A stretch of DNA of 60,145 nt, taken from assembly GCA_949288065.1 (NCBI GenBank), contig CASEIL010000009.1:1-60145 (forward strand), written 5' to 3'. Position 1 is the first letter of the stretch, and the number at the start of each line of letters is the position of its first letter. A program made the translations under genes and the position numbers. Under the pieces are notes generated by a model that worked only from the letters and a program-made list of their open reading frames with translations, had not been told where the DNA came from and did not search any database. Source of the stretch: an uncultured Phascolarctobacterium sp. (lineage in GTDB: Bacteria > Bacillota > Negativicutes > Acidaminococcales > Acidaminococcaceae). This document shows, piece by piece, positions 1-8,646 of this stretch.

Positions 1-79
1 AAGCGAATCTGCGGCGGCTAAATAAAGCATATTAAACTTTGTACAGTCCGCTGCTTTGCGCGGACGTATGCCGTTTAGC

Positions 80-133
80 GCAGTTATTTGCTTGCTGTTG
101 CCATAGTGCAGCCTTTGGCGTGCAATAACTGCT
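80..133. other. Hairpin-forming sequence in the left-edge intergenic region
   Basis: Arms GCAGTTATT and AATAACTGC near 80-89 and 125-133 form a long imperfect hairpin. A smaller hairpin (GTCCGC/GCGGAC) sits just to the left at about 46-65. No long T tract follows on either strand, so neither is a clear terminator. Bases 1-227 hold no gene I can support; the leftmost bases may be the end of a gene outside the window. Confidence 0.35.
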
Positions 134-180
134 AATTATTCATTACAAAACTTATTATTTTATATTAAATGGTTATTAAA

Positions 181-208
181 AGAAAAGGGAGCTTTGCCCC
201 CTTTTATT
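181..208 (-). terminator. Intrinsic terminator of the first autotransporter
   Basis: AAAAGGG pairs with CCCTTTT around a GC-TTT-GC top with one mismatch. On the minus strand the stem is followed by a T-rich run. It lies about 20 bases past the autotransporter stop codon. Confidence 0.75.
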
Positions 209-227
209 TTGTTATACGGCTATGCCG

Positions 228-2918
228 TTAAAACGTCCAGCGCATACCGGCGTTCCACGCCCAGTCTTTTTCAAAATCGCCGCCTGCTGTTTTCTCAAAA
301 TCAAAATAGATATGATTATTTTTACCGGTTTTTATTGCTGCACCAATACCATATTCAAACCATGTATCGTTAAAGGTATCGCTTTCAGTTCTTCTGTTGC
401 CTGCGCTGTCTACCATGTCTACGTCGTAGTCACCACAGAACTCATGCAGTAAGTTGGCTTTTAAGTAAATATTGGTGTTTTCGTCAATATCGCGGCCAAT
501 GTTAAAGCCAATGCGCCCCAACACACTGGGTATGCCGCTTTGGTGTACGTCAATATACTGGTCTACATATTTTGCACGGTAGTTATCGCCGCCAAAATAA
601 CCAAGCGTTAACTGCCCTTGCGGCTCAATATACCAGCCGTTGTCGTCCATTACTTTTTTGCGTCCGTATTCTGCGCTTAACGATACACCTACATTTTCCG
701 GCTCGCCGGTAATTTTATTGCCGTTGGTGTCATAAACCTTGTAGTCGCTGTCCATGTCGGCAATTCTAAATACCAAATCTAAGTAATGCCCTTTGTTGCG
801 CATTTCCGTGGTATAAAAAGCAATGGATTTACCGTCGTTTTCGCCGCTGCCGCGTGCAAAGCTGCTTGTGCCGTCAATGTAGCTTAAAGCCGCGCCCTGA
901 TAACGTGTAAAGCGGTCGGTCTTTTTGGTAATTTCGTCATAGCCAAGTTCATAAACGGTGTATTTGTTTTCAAAGCTGGCTTCGCCGTCACGGCTGATTT
1001 CCGCACCGCGTACGCGGAACCACGCGCCTTTTTCATCTTCGCCGTTGTGGCGCAGGTCACCCATACGTTTCATAAGTTTATCTGTTTCAGCACGCCACGT
1101 ATGGTAACCAAGTGCATTGGCGCCAAGAATGGTATCGACGGAGGTTGTAGGTTCGTCAAGTTGTTCTACTTCTTTTAAATACCAGTCGGTATTATAACCG
1201 TCAGTAGCGCTCTCTTTAGAACCAAGAGCATAACGGTTCCAGTACAATGTTCCCTCGCTGTCATTAGCTTCAAAATTACCGCGCTCGTCATTTACGCTTA
1301 CAAGCACCGTGCCTGCTGCGCCGTCAGTATTAGCACCAATATTGTTTAAAGTAATGTAATGCGTGCCGCTATGCGTACCTTCTACATAAATTCGGTCACT
1401 ATTATTAATATTTGTGCTGGCGTCAATGTCCATATTAATTGTACCGTTGCCGCCTTTAAATTCTTTATCAATATAAATATTTTGGAAATTTTCAGCATTG
1501 TAAGTTTTATCTGTTAAATCAACTAACCCGTTATCTTTTAAAGTTAATGTTGTAAGTCGGCTGTCTTCATCATTTTCATCCTGAACATTAATCCATTTTG
1601 CACCATTCATAACATCTAAATTAATAGTACCATTTTCAGAATATATCTGGCTTAATTGAGTATTACCATATAAAAATGAATCTTTATTACTTAAAGTTAT
1701 ATTAGCAATGCCGTTTTCTAACGAACGAATTTTTCCATTTAATTTTACCGTGCCTGTTTTATCATTATTAATATTTATCGTACCTGAATTATTTCCATAG
1801 ACATCACTAATACCATACAAGTCTTTTTTGCCATATAAATTTACAGCTATAATCTTGTTTGGATCAATAATATTACCATTAAGACCGATTTTCGCAGAAT
1901 TAACATTAATTATGCCGCCAGTCTGAGTCATTAAACCGATATTAGTTTGCCCCTGATTAAAATTAATAGTAACATTATTTAACGTTGTTGTAGCTTTCAT
2001 AGAAGAATGAACACCGTAACCAGTATATGAACTATTTAAGTTAATTATGGTATTGCCTTTTAAATCTACAGAACTTTTACCTACAATAGTTTCCTTTGTC
2101 TCATCATCTTGGTCTCCAGCCAGTTGATCATAAAATCCTGTACCTATACCATAAATTTTTCTTCCTGTTACATCAATTGTTATATTACTATTTTCTGTAG
2201 AAATTATTTTACCAGCGTGACTGGAATACAAACCGGCAATATCGTGATTAGCCTCGCCATCGCCTAATCCAGTTACGTTTATTTCATTATTTTCACCTTT
2301 AATTTCTACTACGCCCTGGTCATACGCAAGCACACCCATTACCCAATCTTGATCATAGTCGGTTACTCTAGTATCAGTTACCGTAATATCCAAATCCCCA
2401 TTAGAAACAATACGTCCACCTTTAGCACTATTATTACCAAAAGTAGAACCGGCAACTAATCCAAAACCTTTACTACCTGTTTCTACTAAAATTTTAGTAT
2501 CATCTAAAGAGATAGTACCCCCTTTATATTCAGCATCAGGAATATCAGGGAAAAAACTATAAAGGCTATTACTCCATACACCTATAACAAATTTACTCTT
2601 ATCCTTTGCACCTTTTATATCTATTTCTAAATTCCCTTTAACATCTAAATTACCAGAATTATTATTGTCATCATCTACACTAATGCCATAAACATTGCTT
2701 TCTCCGTCTAATGTTATATTACCACCATTATTTATAACTATATCTTTTCCCCTATAAACTAAACCATCAATATCAAGTTCTGCTTTATTATTAATATTAA
2801 TACTTTCATATTCTCCAGCTTCCGGACTCGACGTTGTAATAACACCGCCATCCGCATATACACTACTCTGCATTAAACTTAACATTACCAAAGTTGCTAA
2901 AATTTTCTTCTTATTCAA
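228..2918 (-). CDS. Autotransporter adhesin-like outer-membrane protein
   Basis: An 896-residue type V secreted protein. Residues 1-22 form a signal peptide (Lys-rich start, hydrophobic core, SSVYA cleavage site). Residues from about 23 to 630 are a passenger rich in Asn, Gly, Ile and Thr with beta-helix-like repeats such as GTININ and GNITLD. About 250 C-terminal residues form the translocator barrel, ending in the aromatic WTF typical of proteins inserted by the Bam machinery. The start is a TTG, chosen because AAAGGGGA lies 8 bases upstream and it gives a perfect signal peptide. The passenger-coding DNA is clearly more AT-rich than the barrel-coding DNA. The protein resembles its neighbour at 2998-5931 in signal peptide and barrel but not passenger. 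The ligand or function of the passenger cannot be read from the sequence. Confidence 0.9.
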   Translation of the reverse strand: MNKKKILATLVMLSLMQSSVYADGGVITTSSPEAGEYESININNKAELDIDGLVYRGKDIVINNGGNITLDGESNVYGISVDDDNNNSGNLDVKGNLEIDIKGAKDKSKFVIGVWSNSLYSFFPDIPDAEYKGGTISLDDTKILVETGSKGFGLVAGSTFGNNSAKGGRIVSNGDLDITVTDTRVTDYDQDWVMGVLAYDQGVVEIKGENNEINVTGLGDGEANHDIAGLYSSHAGKIISTENSNITIDVTGRKIYGIGTGFYDQLAGDQDDETKETIVGKSSVDLKGNTIINLNSSYTGYGVHSSMKATTTLNNVTINFNQGQTNIGLMTQTGGIINVNSAKIGLNGNIIDPNKIIAVNLYGKKDLYGISDVYGNNSGTININNDKTGTVKLNGKIRSLENGIANITLSNKDSFLYGNTQLSQIYSENGTINLDVMNGAKWINVQDENDEDSRLTTLTLKDNGLVDLTDKTYNAENFQNIYIDKEFKGGNGTINMDIDASTNINNSDRIYVEGTHSGTHYITLNNIGANTDGAAGTVLVSVNDERGNFEANDSEGTLYWNRYALGSKESATDGYNTDWYLKEVEQLDEPTTSVDTILGANALGYHTWRAETDKLMKRMGDLRHNGEDEKGAWFRVRGAEISRDGEASFENKYTVYELGYDEITKKTDRFTRYQGAALSYIDGTSSFARGSGENDGKSIAFYTTEMRNKGHYLDLVFRIADMDSDYKVYDTNGNKITGEPENVGVSLSAEYGRKKVMDDNGWYIEPQGQLTLGYFGGDNYRAKYVDQYIDVHQSGIPSVLGRIGFNIGRDIDENTNIYLKANLLHEFCGDYDVDMVDSAGNRRTESDTFNDTWFEYGIGAAIKTGKNNHIYFDFEKTAGGDFEKDWAWNAGMRWTF

Positions 2919-2963
2919 AATAAATTCCCCTTTAACCTTGAATTTTAAATTTGCATAGCTTTA

Positions 2964-2989
2964 AGCAGTGCGGATTTTTCCGCACTGCT
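2964..2989 (-). terminator. Hairpin between the two autotransporters
   Basis: A perfect 11-bp stem (AGCAGTGCGGA / TCCGCACTGCT) with a TTTT loop, directly after the upstream autotransporter stop. The T tract on the minus strand is weak, so it may be a partial terminator or an RNA-stabilising hairpin between two cotranscribed genes. Confidence 0.6.
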
Positions 2990-2997
2990 GTTTTAAA

Positions 2998-5931
2998 TTA
3001 GAACGTCCACCGCACACCGGCGTTAATCTGATACGTTTCGTCGTTATCGTTGCCGAAGGATTTTTCAAAATCCATAAACGCATAGCTGTTTTTACCCATT
3101 GCGGTTGCAAAACCAAAGCCTACGTCATACCACGTTCCTTTATTCTCAAAGGTTTCGCGTATGCTGCCGGTGGGGTCTGTTGCGGTTATCGTCTGGTCGC
3201 CTAAAAATTCGTGCAGCAAATCTGCCTTAACATAAACCGTGCTGCGCTCGTCAAGGTCGCGCCCAAGGCGGAAGCCTGCACGCCCAATTAAGCTGTTAAT
3301 TCCGTCCACACTTACTTTGGTGTCCTGCATAGTTGTTGTGTATTCCGCACCGGTTACGCGTGCCAGTTGCAGCTGTGCCTGCGGCTCAATGTACCAGTCG
3401 TTGCCAAGGTCTTTCTTGCGCCCATATTCCGCGCTGGCGCTAAATACGTTGTTGCTGTAATCGCCGGTTACGCGTTCAAAGCTCTCTTTGTCGCGGATAT
3501 CAAAATCGTTGGAAAGGTGCCCCCATTTTAATACATAATCGGCATAATGCCCTTTGTCGCCCAGCCAGGTATCGTACAGCCACAAGCCGTAGCGTTTGGT
3601 TTCGCCCTTGCCTAAAATATCGCTGTAAGTTGTGCTGCCGCGCATATAGTCAACAGCAAAGCCTATTCTGCGTTCGCCATTATCGCAGTCCTGCTTTTCG
3701 TCATAGCCAAGCTCATACATGGTGTTCATGCTGCGGAAGTCGCCGCTTTGCCCAATACGGTCATGGCGCAGGCGCACCCACATGCCCTGGTCTTCTTCGC
3801 CATTAATATAGCGTGCTTCGCCGAGGCGTTTATTTAACCTGTCCATGTAAATGGCGTTTTTATAGTTAGCGCGGCTCATGTTAATAACCGTTTTGCCGCT
3901 GTCTGTTAAATCTTCGTCAGGGTTAACAACAGGGGTGTCATTTTCAGTACGGACGAGATATACATTATTACTTTCCGAACCAGTACCGTATGTTTTATCA
4001 ACATAATCCGTACCAGGTTTTACTTCGCCAAAAGCAGCATTGTTGTAAGAATTGTTTTCAAGTTCATTTTGTTCACTTTCGGCATTGTAATCGACATATT
4101 CAATATCAAAATTTACGTTTCTAATGCCGCGTCCCTTAACTGTGTAGTTATCCCCAAAACCGCCACCTGCTTCGGCAACTGTAGCAAAACGCAGGCGTTC
4201 GTTAACATCCATTTGGTTTAAAAGCTCACGCTCATTACTAATTTCCAAAGTTTGCTGTTCATCTGTACCTTTACCGATATAAATCATGTCACTTACTTCA
4301 TGTTTATCAGCATTAAGATTTACAACAAAAGTGTTATTACCAGTAAGTTCACCAATATGAACTGCATAACCATCTGTGTCTTCGCCACGCAAATCAATTA
4401 CACTATTCTCACCGTCAAGCGTTGTTACCCAGCTTTGGCCGGTTACGTTCCACTTGGAACCTTCACCCATAGTTAAATTTACTGTACCGGCACTGTTAAC
4501 TTTTCCATCCGTAAAATGAGGGTCAAAAAATTCTAAATCATCTTTTAAATCGGCATCCTGATAATCATCTACGCGTCCTTCAAGATAACCATTATTACCC
4601 AAATCAAAATTTACTGCGCCAACAGTTACATCCTGCCCTGCATCATTTTGACTCGTACCTCCGTTGCCTGCCAAAATATCGCCATGAACTACAAGCTCGC
4701 CGTTGTAATTATCACTATTGATATTTACAACACCATTCCTCGCTCCGATAATATCGCCGGTAATATAGCTGTTATCTGTTCCTTTAAGGTTAATATTTAC
4801 CTCGCCGTATTTATTATTGCTTGAAGTTCCCTCTTTACCGGCAACTAAAGCAATTCCGTTTTTTTCTTCATTATTCCTATAAACATTTATACCGTCATTA
4901 TACTGACCGTTTATATTAACAGCTCCCGTAATATTTATATTGCTACCATCGCCAACTGCCCAAATAGATTTATCATTTGAATAAATATTAATATAGTCAC
5001 CACTAATTTCAACTTTTCCTTTTCGTTCCCCAACAATACCATTTTCGCCATAAATATCAACTTTATTTGCATTAATTGTTACTTCACTACCATCCTCAAT
5101 CCATAATCCATAATCAAAACTTTCATATTTCTCTTTATTACTACTGCCAACAAAGAACTCCTTAGTAGTAAAAATAGCAGTAGAATTTACTACTTCCAAT
5201 CCTGCGTCATAAAACCCAGACCAAATTTTTTCATCTTGATTAAAGCTTTTTAAAATTTTTACAGAATCATTATTAACATTTAGCAGAGATTCATTTTCAA
5301 TCCAAACGGCTTGTGCAAAATCAGCACTAACCAAATCTCCTTCTTCATAATCACTCTGTACCGTAGGATAAACATGTTCAATATAAAGATTGCCATTATT
5401 AAAATTTACAGTTGAACCATTTTCTATATGAAACATTTGATTATTATTAGTAATGTTAGTAGTTCCTATTACAGAAAATGTTTTTCCATCATCCAAATTA
5501 ATAGTAATGTCACCACTTGCAAAATCATAACCGCCAACATAAAATGAGGACTGACCAACTCCAGAATCATTCACTCCTCCATCAAAAACAGCATCATTAT
5601 GAAAATTTAATACATATTTCTTTCCATCCCATTTATAATTTCCTATATAAAAAATTGTTCCAAGGCCAGTATTTTCATCTCTTTCTATTTCTGAATAAAT
5701 ATTAAAAGTAACTTCGTCGCCATTATTATTTACTGTATCTCGTTCTCCAGCTAAATTATCTTTTACTACTTGATAAACACCATCTACTTTTTTAGTTTTA
5801 AAATAGGAATCATTACTCTGATTACGTCCTACATCAAAAAAATCATTAAATTGCGCTTCATTAGCCGCATACACGCTTCCCTGCAACAGGCTTAGCATTA
5901 CCAGCGTCGCCAGCATTTGCTTCTTTTTCAT
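2998..5931 (-). CDS. Autotransporter adhesin-like outer-membrane protein
   Basis: About 977 residues from the chosen start. The signal peptide (MKKKQML... to GSVYA) is nearly the same as in the neighbouring autotransporter. The passenger is Asn/Asp/Gly-rich with repeated short beta-strand motifs (NINGQ, VNINLK). The C-terminal barrel of about 260 residues shares many stretches with its neighbour (MYELGYDE, SAEYGRKK, WYIEPQ, LLHEF) and ends WTF. An upstream reading frame to 6000 is open, but the run GGAAAGGA sits about 9 bases before the ATG at 5931, which also opens a proper signal peptide. A G7 run lies in its upstream region. Probably expressed before or with the downstream paralogue. Passenger role unknown; adhesion is only a family-level guess. 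Confidence 0.9.
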   Translation of the reverse strand: MKKKQMLATLVMLSLLQGSVYAANEAQFNDFFDVGRNQSNDSYFKTKKVDGVYQVVKDNLAGERDTVNNNGDEVTFNIYSEIERDENTGLGTIFYIGNYKWDGKKYVLNFHNDAVFDGGVNDSGVGQSSFYVGGYDFASGDITINLDDGKTFSVIGTTNITNNNQMFHIENGSTVNFNNGNLYIEHVYPTVQSDYEEGDLVSADFAQAVWIENESLLNVNNDSVKILKSFNQDEKIWSGFYDAGLEVVNSTAIFTTKEFFVGSSNKEKYESFDYGLWIEDGSEVTINANKVDIYGENGIVGERKGKVEISGDYINIYSNDKSIWAVGDGSNINITGAVNINGQYNDGINVYRNNEEKNGIALVAGKEGTSSNNKYGEVNINLKGTDNSYITGDIIGARNGVVNINSDNYNGELVVHGDILAGNGGTSQNDAGQDVTVGAVNFDLGNNGYLEGRVDDYQDADLKDDLEFFDPHFTDGKVNSAGTVNLTMGEGSKWNVTGQSWVTTLDGENSVIDLRGEDTDGYAVHIGELTGNNTFVVNLNADKHEVSDMIYIGKGTDEQQTLEISNERELLNQMDVNERLRFATVAEAGGGFGDNYTVKGRGIRNVNFDIEYVDYNAESEQNELENNSYNNAAFGEVKPGTDYVDKTYGTGSESNNVYLVRTENDTPVVNPDEDLTDSGKTVINMSRANYKNAIYMDRLNKRLGEARYINGEEDQGMWVRLRHDRIGQSGDFRSMNTMYELGYDEKQDCDNGERRIGFAVDYMRGSTTYSDILGKGETKRYGLWLYDTWLGDKGHYADYVLKWGHLSNDFDIRDKESFERVTGDYSNNVFSASAEYGRKKDLGNDWYIEPQAQLQLARVTGAEYTTTMQDTKVSVDGINSLIGRAGFRLGRDLDERSTVYVKADLLHEFLGDQTITATDPTGSIRETFENKGTWYDVGFGFATAMGKNSYAFMDFEKSFGNDNDETYQINAGVRWTF

Positions 5932-5982
5932 TTCATCCATTCCTTTCCCACGATTTTTGTAAAAAATACAACCAAGCCTTTG

Positions 5983-6017
5983 ATTATATAATTTTACCAC
6001 ACTAATCCCCCCCGCAA
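5983..6017 (-). promoter_or_regulatory. Candidate autotransporter promoter with a G7 run
   Basis: On the minus strand TTGCGG (6012-6017), then TAAAAT (5991-5996) at 15 bases and a TATAAT (5983-5988) further on. Seven consecutive G (C6007-C6013 on the plus strand) lie in the -35/-10 interval. The spacing is shorter than optimal, so the assignment is tentative. Confidence 0.4.
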
Positions 6018-6126
6018 GACACTTACAAAGAAATAATTCTAACTTAAACTAGTCTTGCAACTGGTAACTTTTTTGTGTTAAGCGTAAATTTTTCAGTTTA
6101 TCATAAAAAATTTTGTAAAAACAGTC

Positions 6127-6156
6127 TTGAAATTAGCCTTTTGTTTTTGGTAAGAT
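6127..6156 (+). promoter_or_regulatory. Promoter of the sigma-like gene
   Basis: TTGAAA (6127-6132), an 18-base spacer and TAAGAT (6151-6156) give a good vegetative-type promoter about 65 bases before the ATG at 6223. Confidence 0.6.
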
Positions 6157-6222
6157 ATTTTTCGCCGCTTTTTGTGGACGCCAAAAAGCTGGTTAATTTT
6201 TAATTTTAAGGAGGTCATTTTT

Positions 6223-6855
6223 ATGACAGTAAAAGCAAAACTAAATATTGCAAACAACTTTAAGGGTGCTAAAGGCGTGCACCCGCCCAGCCAAAACGCA
6301 AACGAGCAGGCACAAAAATTAAAAGCGCTTGTTAGCGCCGCTCAAAACGGCAGCACACAAGCGCTGGAAGAACTTTGTATTATGTTTGAGCCCCTGTTCC
6401 GCAAGGAAATGAAACGCGAGATTTTTTATAACGCCATCGGCTTTGAAGAAGGCTTGAGCCTTGCGCGTTTACGCTTTATCGAAATTATAATGAGTTATAA
6501 TGGTGCGGATTTTACTAACCTGCCCGGTTACATCCGCTGCCGCATTCATTTTGCCCTTTACGATGAAATGAAAAAAGCATGGGAACGCCAAAATAATGAA
6601 GCTGCCCTGCCTGCTGAGGACGGCGAAGCAAATATATCCGCCCTGGGCGAAGATATTATAGAGCGTGAAGAACTGGCGATTTTACTGGAACTTGCGTTAA
6701 AGAAGCTAACTGAAAAACAACGGAATACCATTAAAGCCTTGTACTTTGAAGGCTACACCGGCAAAGAACTTGCCGCCAAACAAAAAATAACGCCTGCCAT
6801 GGTTAGCAAAAACCACAAGCAGGCGTTAAAAATTTTGCGCAGTAAAATAGCATAG
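6223..6855 (+). CDS. Sigma-70-like RNA polymerase factor with helix-turn-helix C-terminus
   Basis: A 210-residue protein. The middle (residues about 45-115, FEPLFRKEMKR... through LPGYIRCRIHFALYDEM) resembles sigma region 2; the C-terminal 50 residues (LTEKQRNTIKALYFEGYTGKELA... MVSKNHKQALKIL) are a sigma region 4 helix-turn-helix. The ATG at 6223 follows an ideal AAGGAGGT; the reading frame upstream of it is open but has no ribosome site. The gene is one of only three plus-strand genes here and is divergent from the autotransporter pair. No anti-sigma gene is adjacent. It resembles short sigma-like regulators of mobile elements and bacteriocin loci in Firmicutes, but its target promoters are unknown. 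Confidence 0.8.
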   Translation: MTVKAKLNIANNFKGAKGVHPPSQNANEQAQKLKALVSAAQNGSTQALEELCIMFEPLFRKEMKREIFYNAIGFEEGLSLARLRFIEIIMSYNGADFTNLPGYIRCRIHFALYDEMKKAWERQNNEAALPAEDGEANISALGEDIIEREELAILLELALKKLTEKQRNTIKALYFEGYTGKELAAKQKITPAMVSKNHKQALKILRSKIA

Positions 6856-6870
6856 CCGTTTTTGGGCATA

Positions 6871-6904
6871 AAAAAAGCCGTGGCAAACCACGGCTATGTT
6901 TTTA

Positions 6905-6905
<1 letters not shown>
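6871..6905. terminator. Bidirectional intrinsic terminator
   Basis: GCCGTGG (6877-6883) pairs with CCACGGC (6888-6894) around CAAA, with an A run on the left and a T run on the right. It can end both the sigma-like gene (plus) and the tRNA operon (minus). Confidence 0.8.
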
Positions 6906-6981
<76 letters not shown>

Positions 6982-6984
6982 ATT

Positions 6985-7027
6985 TGGAGCGGGCGATGGG
7001 AAGGTTATACCACTTAACTACACCCGC
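6985..7027 (-). pseudogene. tRNA-Gly remnant lacking the anticodon arm
   Basis: A 43-nt sequence that keeps the tRNA-Gly acceptor stem (GCGGGTG pairing with CGCCCGC), the D arm (GTTAAGTGGTATAAC), the last bases of the T arm (TTCCCAT) and an encoded TCCA tail. The stretch of about 32 nt holding the anticodon arm, variable loop and the 5' T arm is missing. It lies 3 nt from tRNA-Arg and 19 nt from tRNA-Pro, both intact, and should be transcribed from the same promoter. It cannot decode. A deletion scar is the simplest reading; a retained minihelix-like RNA is possible but unproven. Confidence 0.8.
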
Positions 7028-7046
7028 AATATTAACTTTTTTACCC

Positions 7047-7123
7047 TGGTCGGAGCGGCAGGATTCGAACCTGCGACCCCCTGTTCCCAAGACAGGTGCT
7101 CTACCAAGCTGAGCCACGCCCCG
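7047..7123 (-). tRNA. tRNA-Pro (anticodon TGG)
   Basis: A complete 77-nt cloverleaf with encoded CCA. The anticodon arm CCTGT-CTTGGGA-ACAGG gives TGG. First gene of the tRNA operon. Confidence 0.95.
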
Positions 7124-7135
7124 AACACAACGTAT

Positions 7136-7164
7136 ATTATACCTGTTAATCTTTTAAAAGTCAA
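7136..7164 (-). promoter_or_regulatory. Promoter of the tRNA operon
   Basis: TTGACT (7159-7164), a 17-base spacer and a perfect TATAAT (7136-7141) on the minus strand, 13 bases before tRNA-Pro. The -35 box overlaps the stop codon of the symporter gene upstream, so the tRNAs have their own strong promoter. Confidence 0.85.
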
Positions 7165-8534
7165 GCCTTTTCGTTCTGTTCAATTTCTTTTAAATGTTTT
7201 TGATACAGTTTGGTTTCGGCAACTACCACGCCGCTGAGCGCCAGCAGGGCTATTAAGTTAGGTATCGCCATAAGGCCGTTAACAATATCTGCCAGAATCC
7301 AGATTGCTTCCAGCTTTAAGAAGGGGCCGCAGGCAACAAGGATGATAAAGATGATGCGGTACGGCAAAATTGCTTTAACGCCGATTAAGTATTCCACGCA
7401 GCGCTCGCCGTAATAGTTCCAGCCTAAAATGGTGGTAAAGGCAAACAGCACCAAGCCAATTAACAAAAGCAGGCTGCCGAAAGTGGGCAGGCCCATGGAG
7501 AAGGCCTGTTCCGTCATGGCTGCGCCGTTAAGGTCGCCCTGCCATACGTTGGTAACAATTAAGGTTAAGCCGGTAAGGCTGCAAATGATGATGGTATCAA
7601 TAAAGGTGCCCGTCATGGAAACGAGGCCCTGTTCAGCAGGCCATTTAGTTTTGGCTGCCGCTGCTACAATCGGTGCACTGCCGAGACCGGATTCGTTGGA
7701 GAATACGCCGCGCGCTACGCCGTTGCGCATGGCCATCATTACGCTGGCGCCTAAAAAGCCGCCGGTTGCCGCCGTGCCGGTAAACGCACCGTCGATAACG
7801 CTGGCAAAGGCTGCGGGCAGCTGGTCCGCGAAAGCGATTAAAATGCCAACCGTGGTTAAAAGGTACAGCACTGCCATGAACGGCACTATTTTGGAGGCTA
7901 CGTTAGCGATGCTTTGCAGGCCGCCGATGGTGATTACCGCAACCAGTACGGTAATGGCAATGCCGGTGTAGGTTACGGGGATGCCTGCGGTGATTTGGGT
8001 AATTTCTACAATGGAGTTTACCTGCGCGAAGGTGCCGATGCCGAAATAGGCACACAGAACGCCGAAGGCTGCAAACAAAATGGCCAGCGGTTTATATTTT
8101 TTGCCCATGCCCTTTTCAATGTAATACATCGGGCCGCCGGAGATATTGCCGTTGCCATCAACCGTGCGGTATTTTACCGCAAGTAAGCATTCGGCGTACT
8201 TGGTTGCCATGCCGAAGAAGGCAGCCATCCACATCCAGAACAGTGCGCCCGGGCCGCCTGCTTTAATGGCGGTGGCTACGCCGACGATGTTGCCGGTGCC
8301 GACCGTTGCCGCAAGTGCGGTGCACAGCGCTTTAAAGCTGTTAACGTCGCCGTGGCCGTCGTTTTTGGCAAAAAAGATAAGTTTTAATGCAGTGCCCAGC
8401 TTAAACACCTGCAATAAGCGCAGGCGGATGGTGAGCCAGATGCCGGTGCCAACCAAAAGCACCAAAAGCGGCGGGCCCCAAACAAAGCTGTCGATGTCAT
8501 TTAATAGTGCGAGCATTTCCGGATTGTCAAACAT
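7161..8534 (-). CDS. Sodium:amino-acid symporter (AGCS family), probably glycine/alanine
   Basis: A 457-residue inner-membrane carrier of the alanine-or-glycine:cation symporter family, with about ten hydrophobic segments and the family signature GTGNIVGVATAIKAGGPGAL near residue 80. FSNESGLGSAPIVAAAAKT is the other conserved block. ATG at 8534 follows GAAGAGG. It sits directly behind a tandem glycine riboswitch and terminator hairpin, so glycine is the likely substrate. The closely similar symporter at 8891-10243 has the same length and conserved blocks but no riboswitch. Confidence 0.93.
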   Translation of the reverse strand: MFDNPEMLALLNDIDSFVWGPPLLVLLVGTGIWLTIRLRLLQVFKLGTALKLIFFAKNDGHGDVNSFKALCTALAATVGTGNIVGVATAIKAGGPGALFWMWMAAFFGMATKYAECLLAVKYRTVDGNGNISGGPMYYIEKGMGKKYKPLAILFAAFGVLCAYFGIGTFAQVNSIVEITQITAGIPVTYTGIAITVLVAVITIGGLQSIANVASKIVPFMAVLYLLTTVGILIAFADQLPAAFASVIDGAFTGTAATGGFLGASVMMAMRNGVARGVFSNESGLGSAPIVAAAAKTKWPAEQGLVSMTGTFIDTIIICSLTGLTLIVTNVWQGDLNGAAMTEQAFSMGLPTFGSLLLLIGLVLFAFTTILGWNYYGERCVEYLIGVKAILPYRIIFIILVACGPFLKLEAIWILADIVNGLMAIPNLIALLALSGVVVAETKLYQKHLKEIEQNEKA

Positions 8535-8564
8535 TTCATTACCTCTTCCCTAAAGTGATATAAA

Positions 8565-8600
8565 TAAAAACCGCCGGACTCAATCCCAAAATCCGGCGGC
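8565..8600 (-). terminator. Riboswitch expression-platform terminator
   Basis: CCGCCGGA (8571-8578) pairs with TCCGGCGG (8592-8599), and on the minus strand is followed by TTTTTATTTA. It stands between the glycine aptamers and the symporter start, as expected for a transcriptional riboswitch. Confidence 0.85.
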
Positions 8601-8646
8601 AAAATAAGCGTAAGAAAAAACTAAATAAAGCAGTTACGCTTAAAAG

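Noticed and set aside
1400..5900. CRISPR-like or tandem DNA repeats in the autotransporter passengers
   Set aside because: The periodicity is at the protein level (short beta-helix motifs), not exact DNA repeats with regular spacers.
7429..7971. Long plus-strand reading frames opposite both symporter genes (7429-7971 and 9156-9698)
   Set aside because: They are near-identical mirror frames of the two paralogous symporters, have no ribosome sites and read as low-complexity antisense translation.
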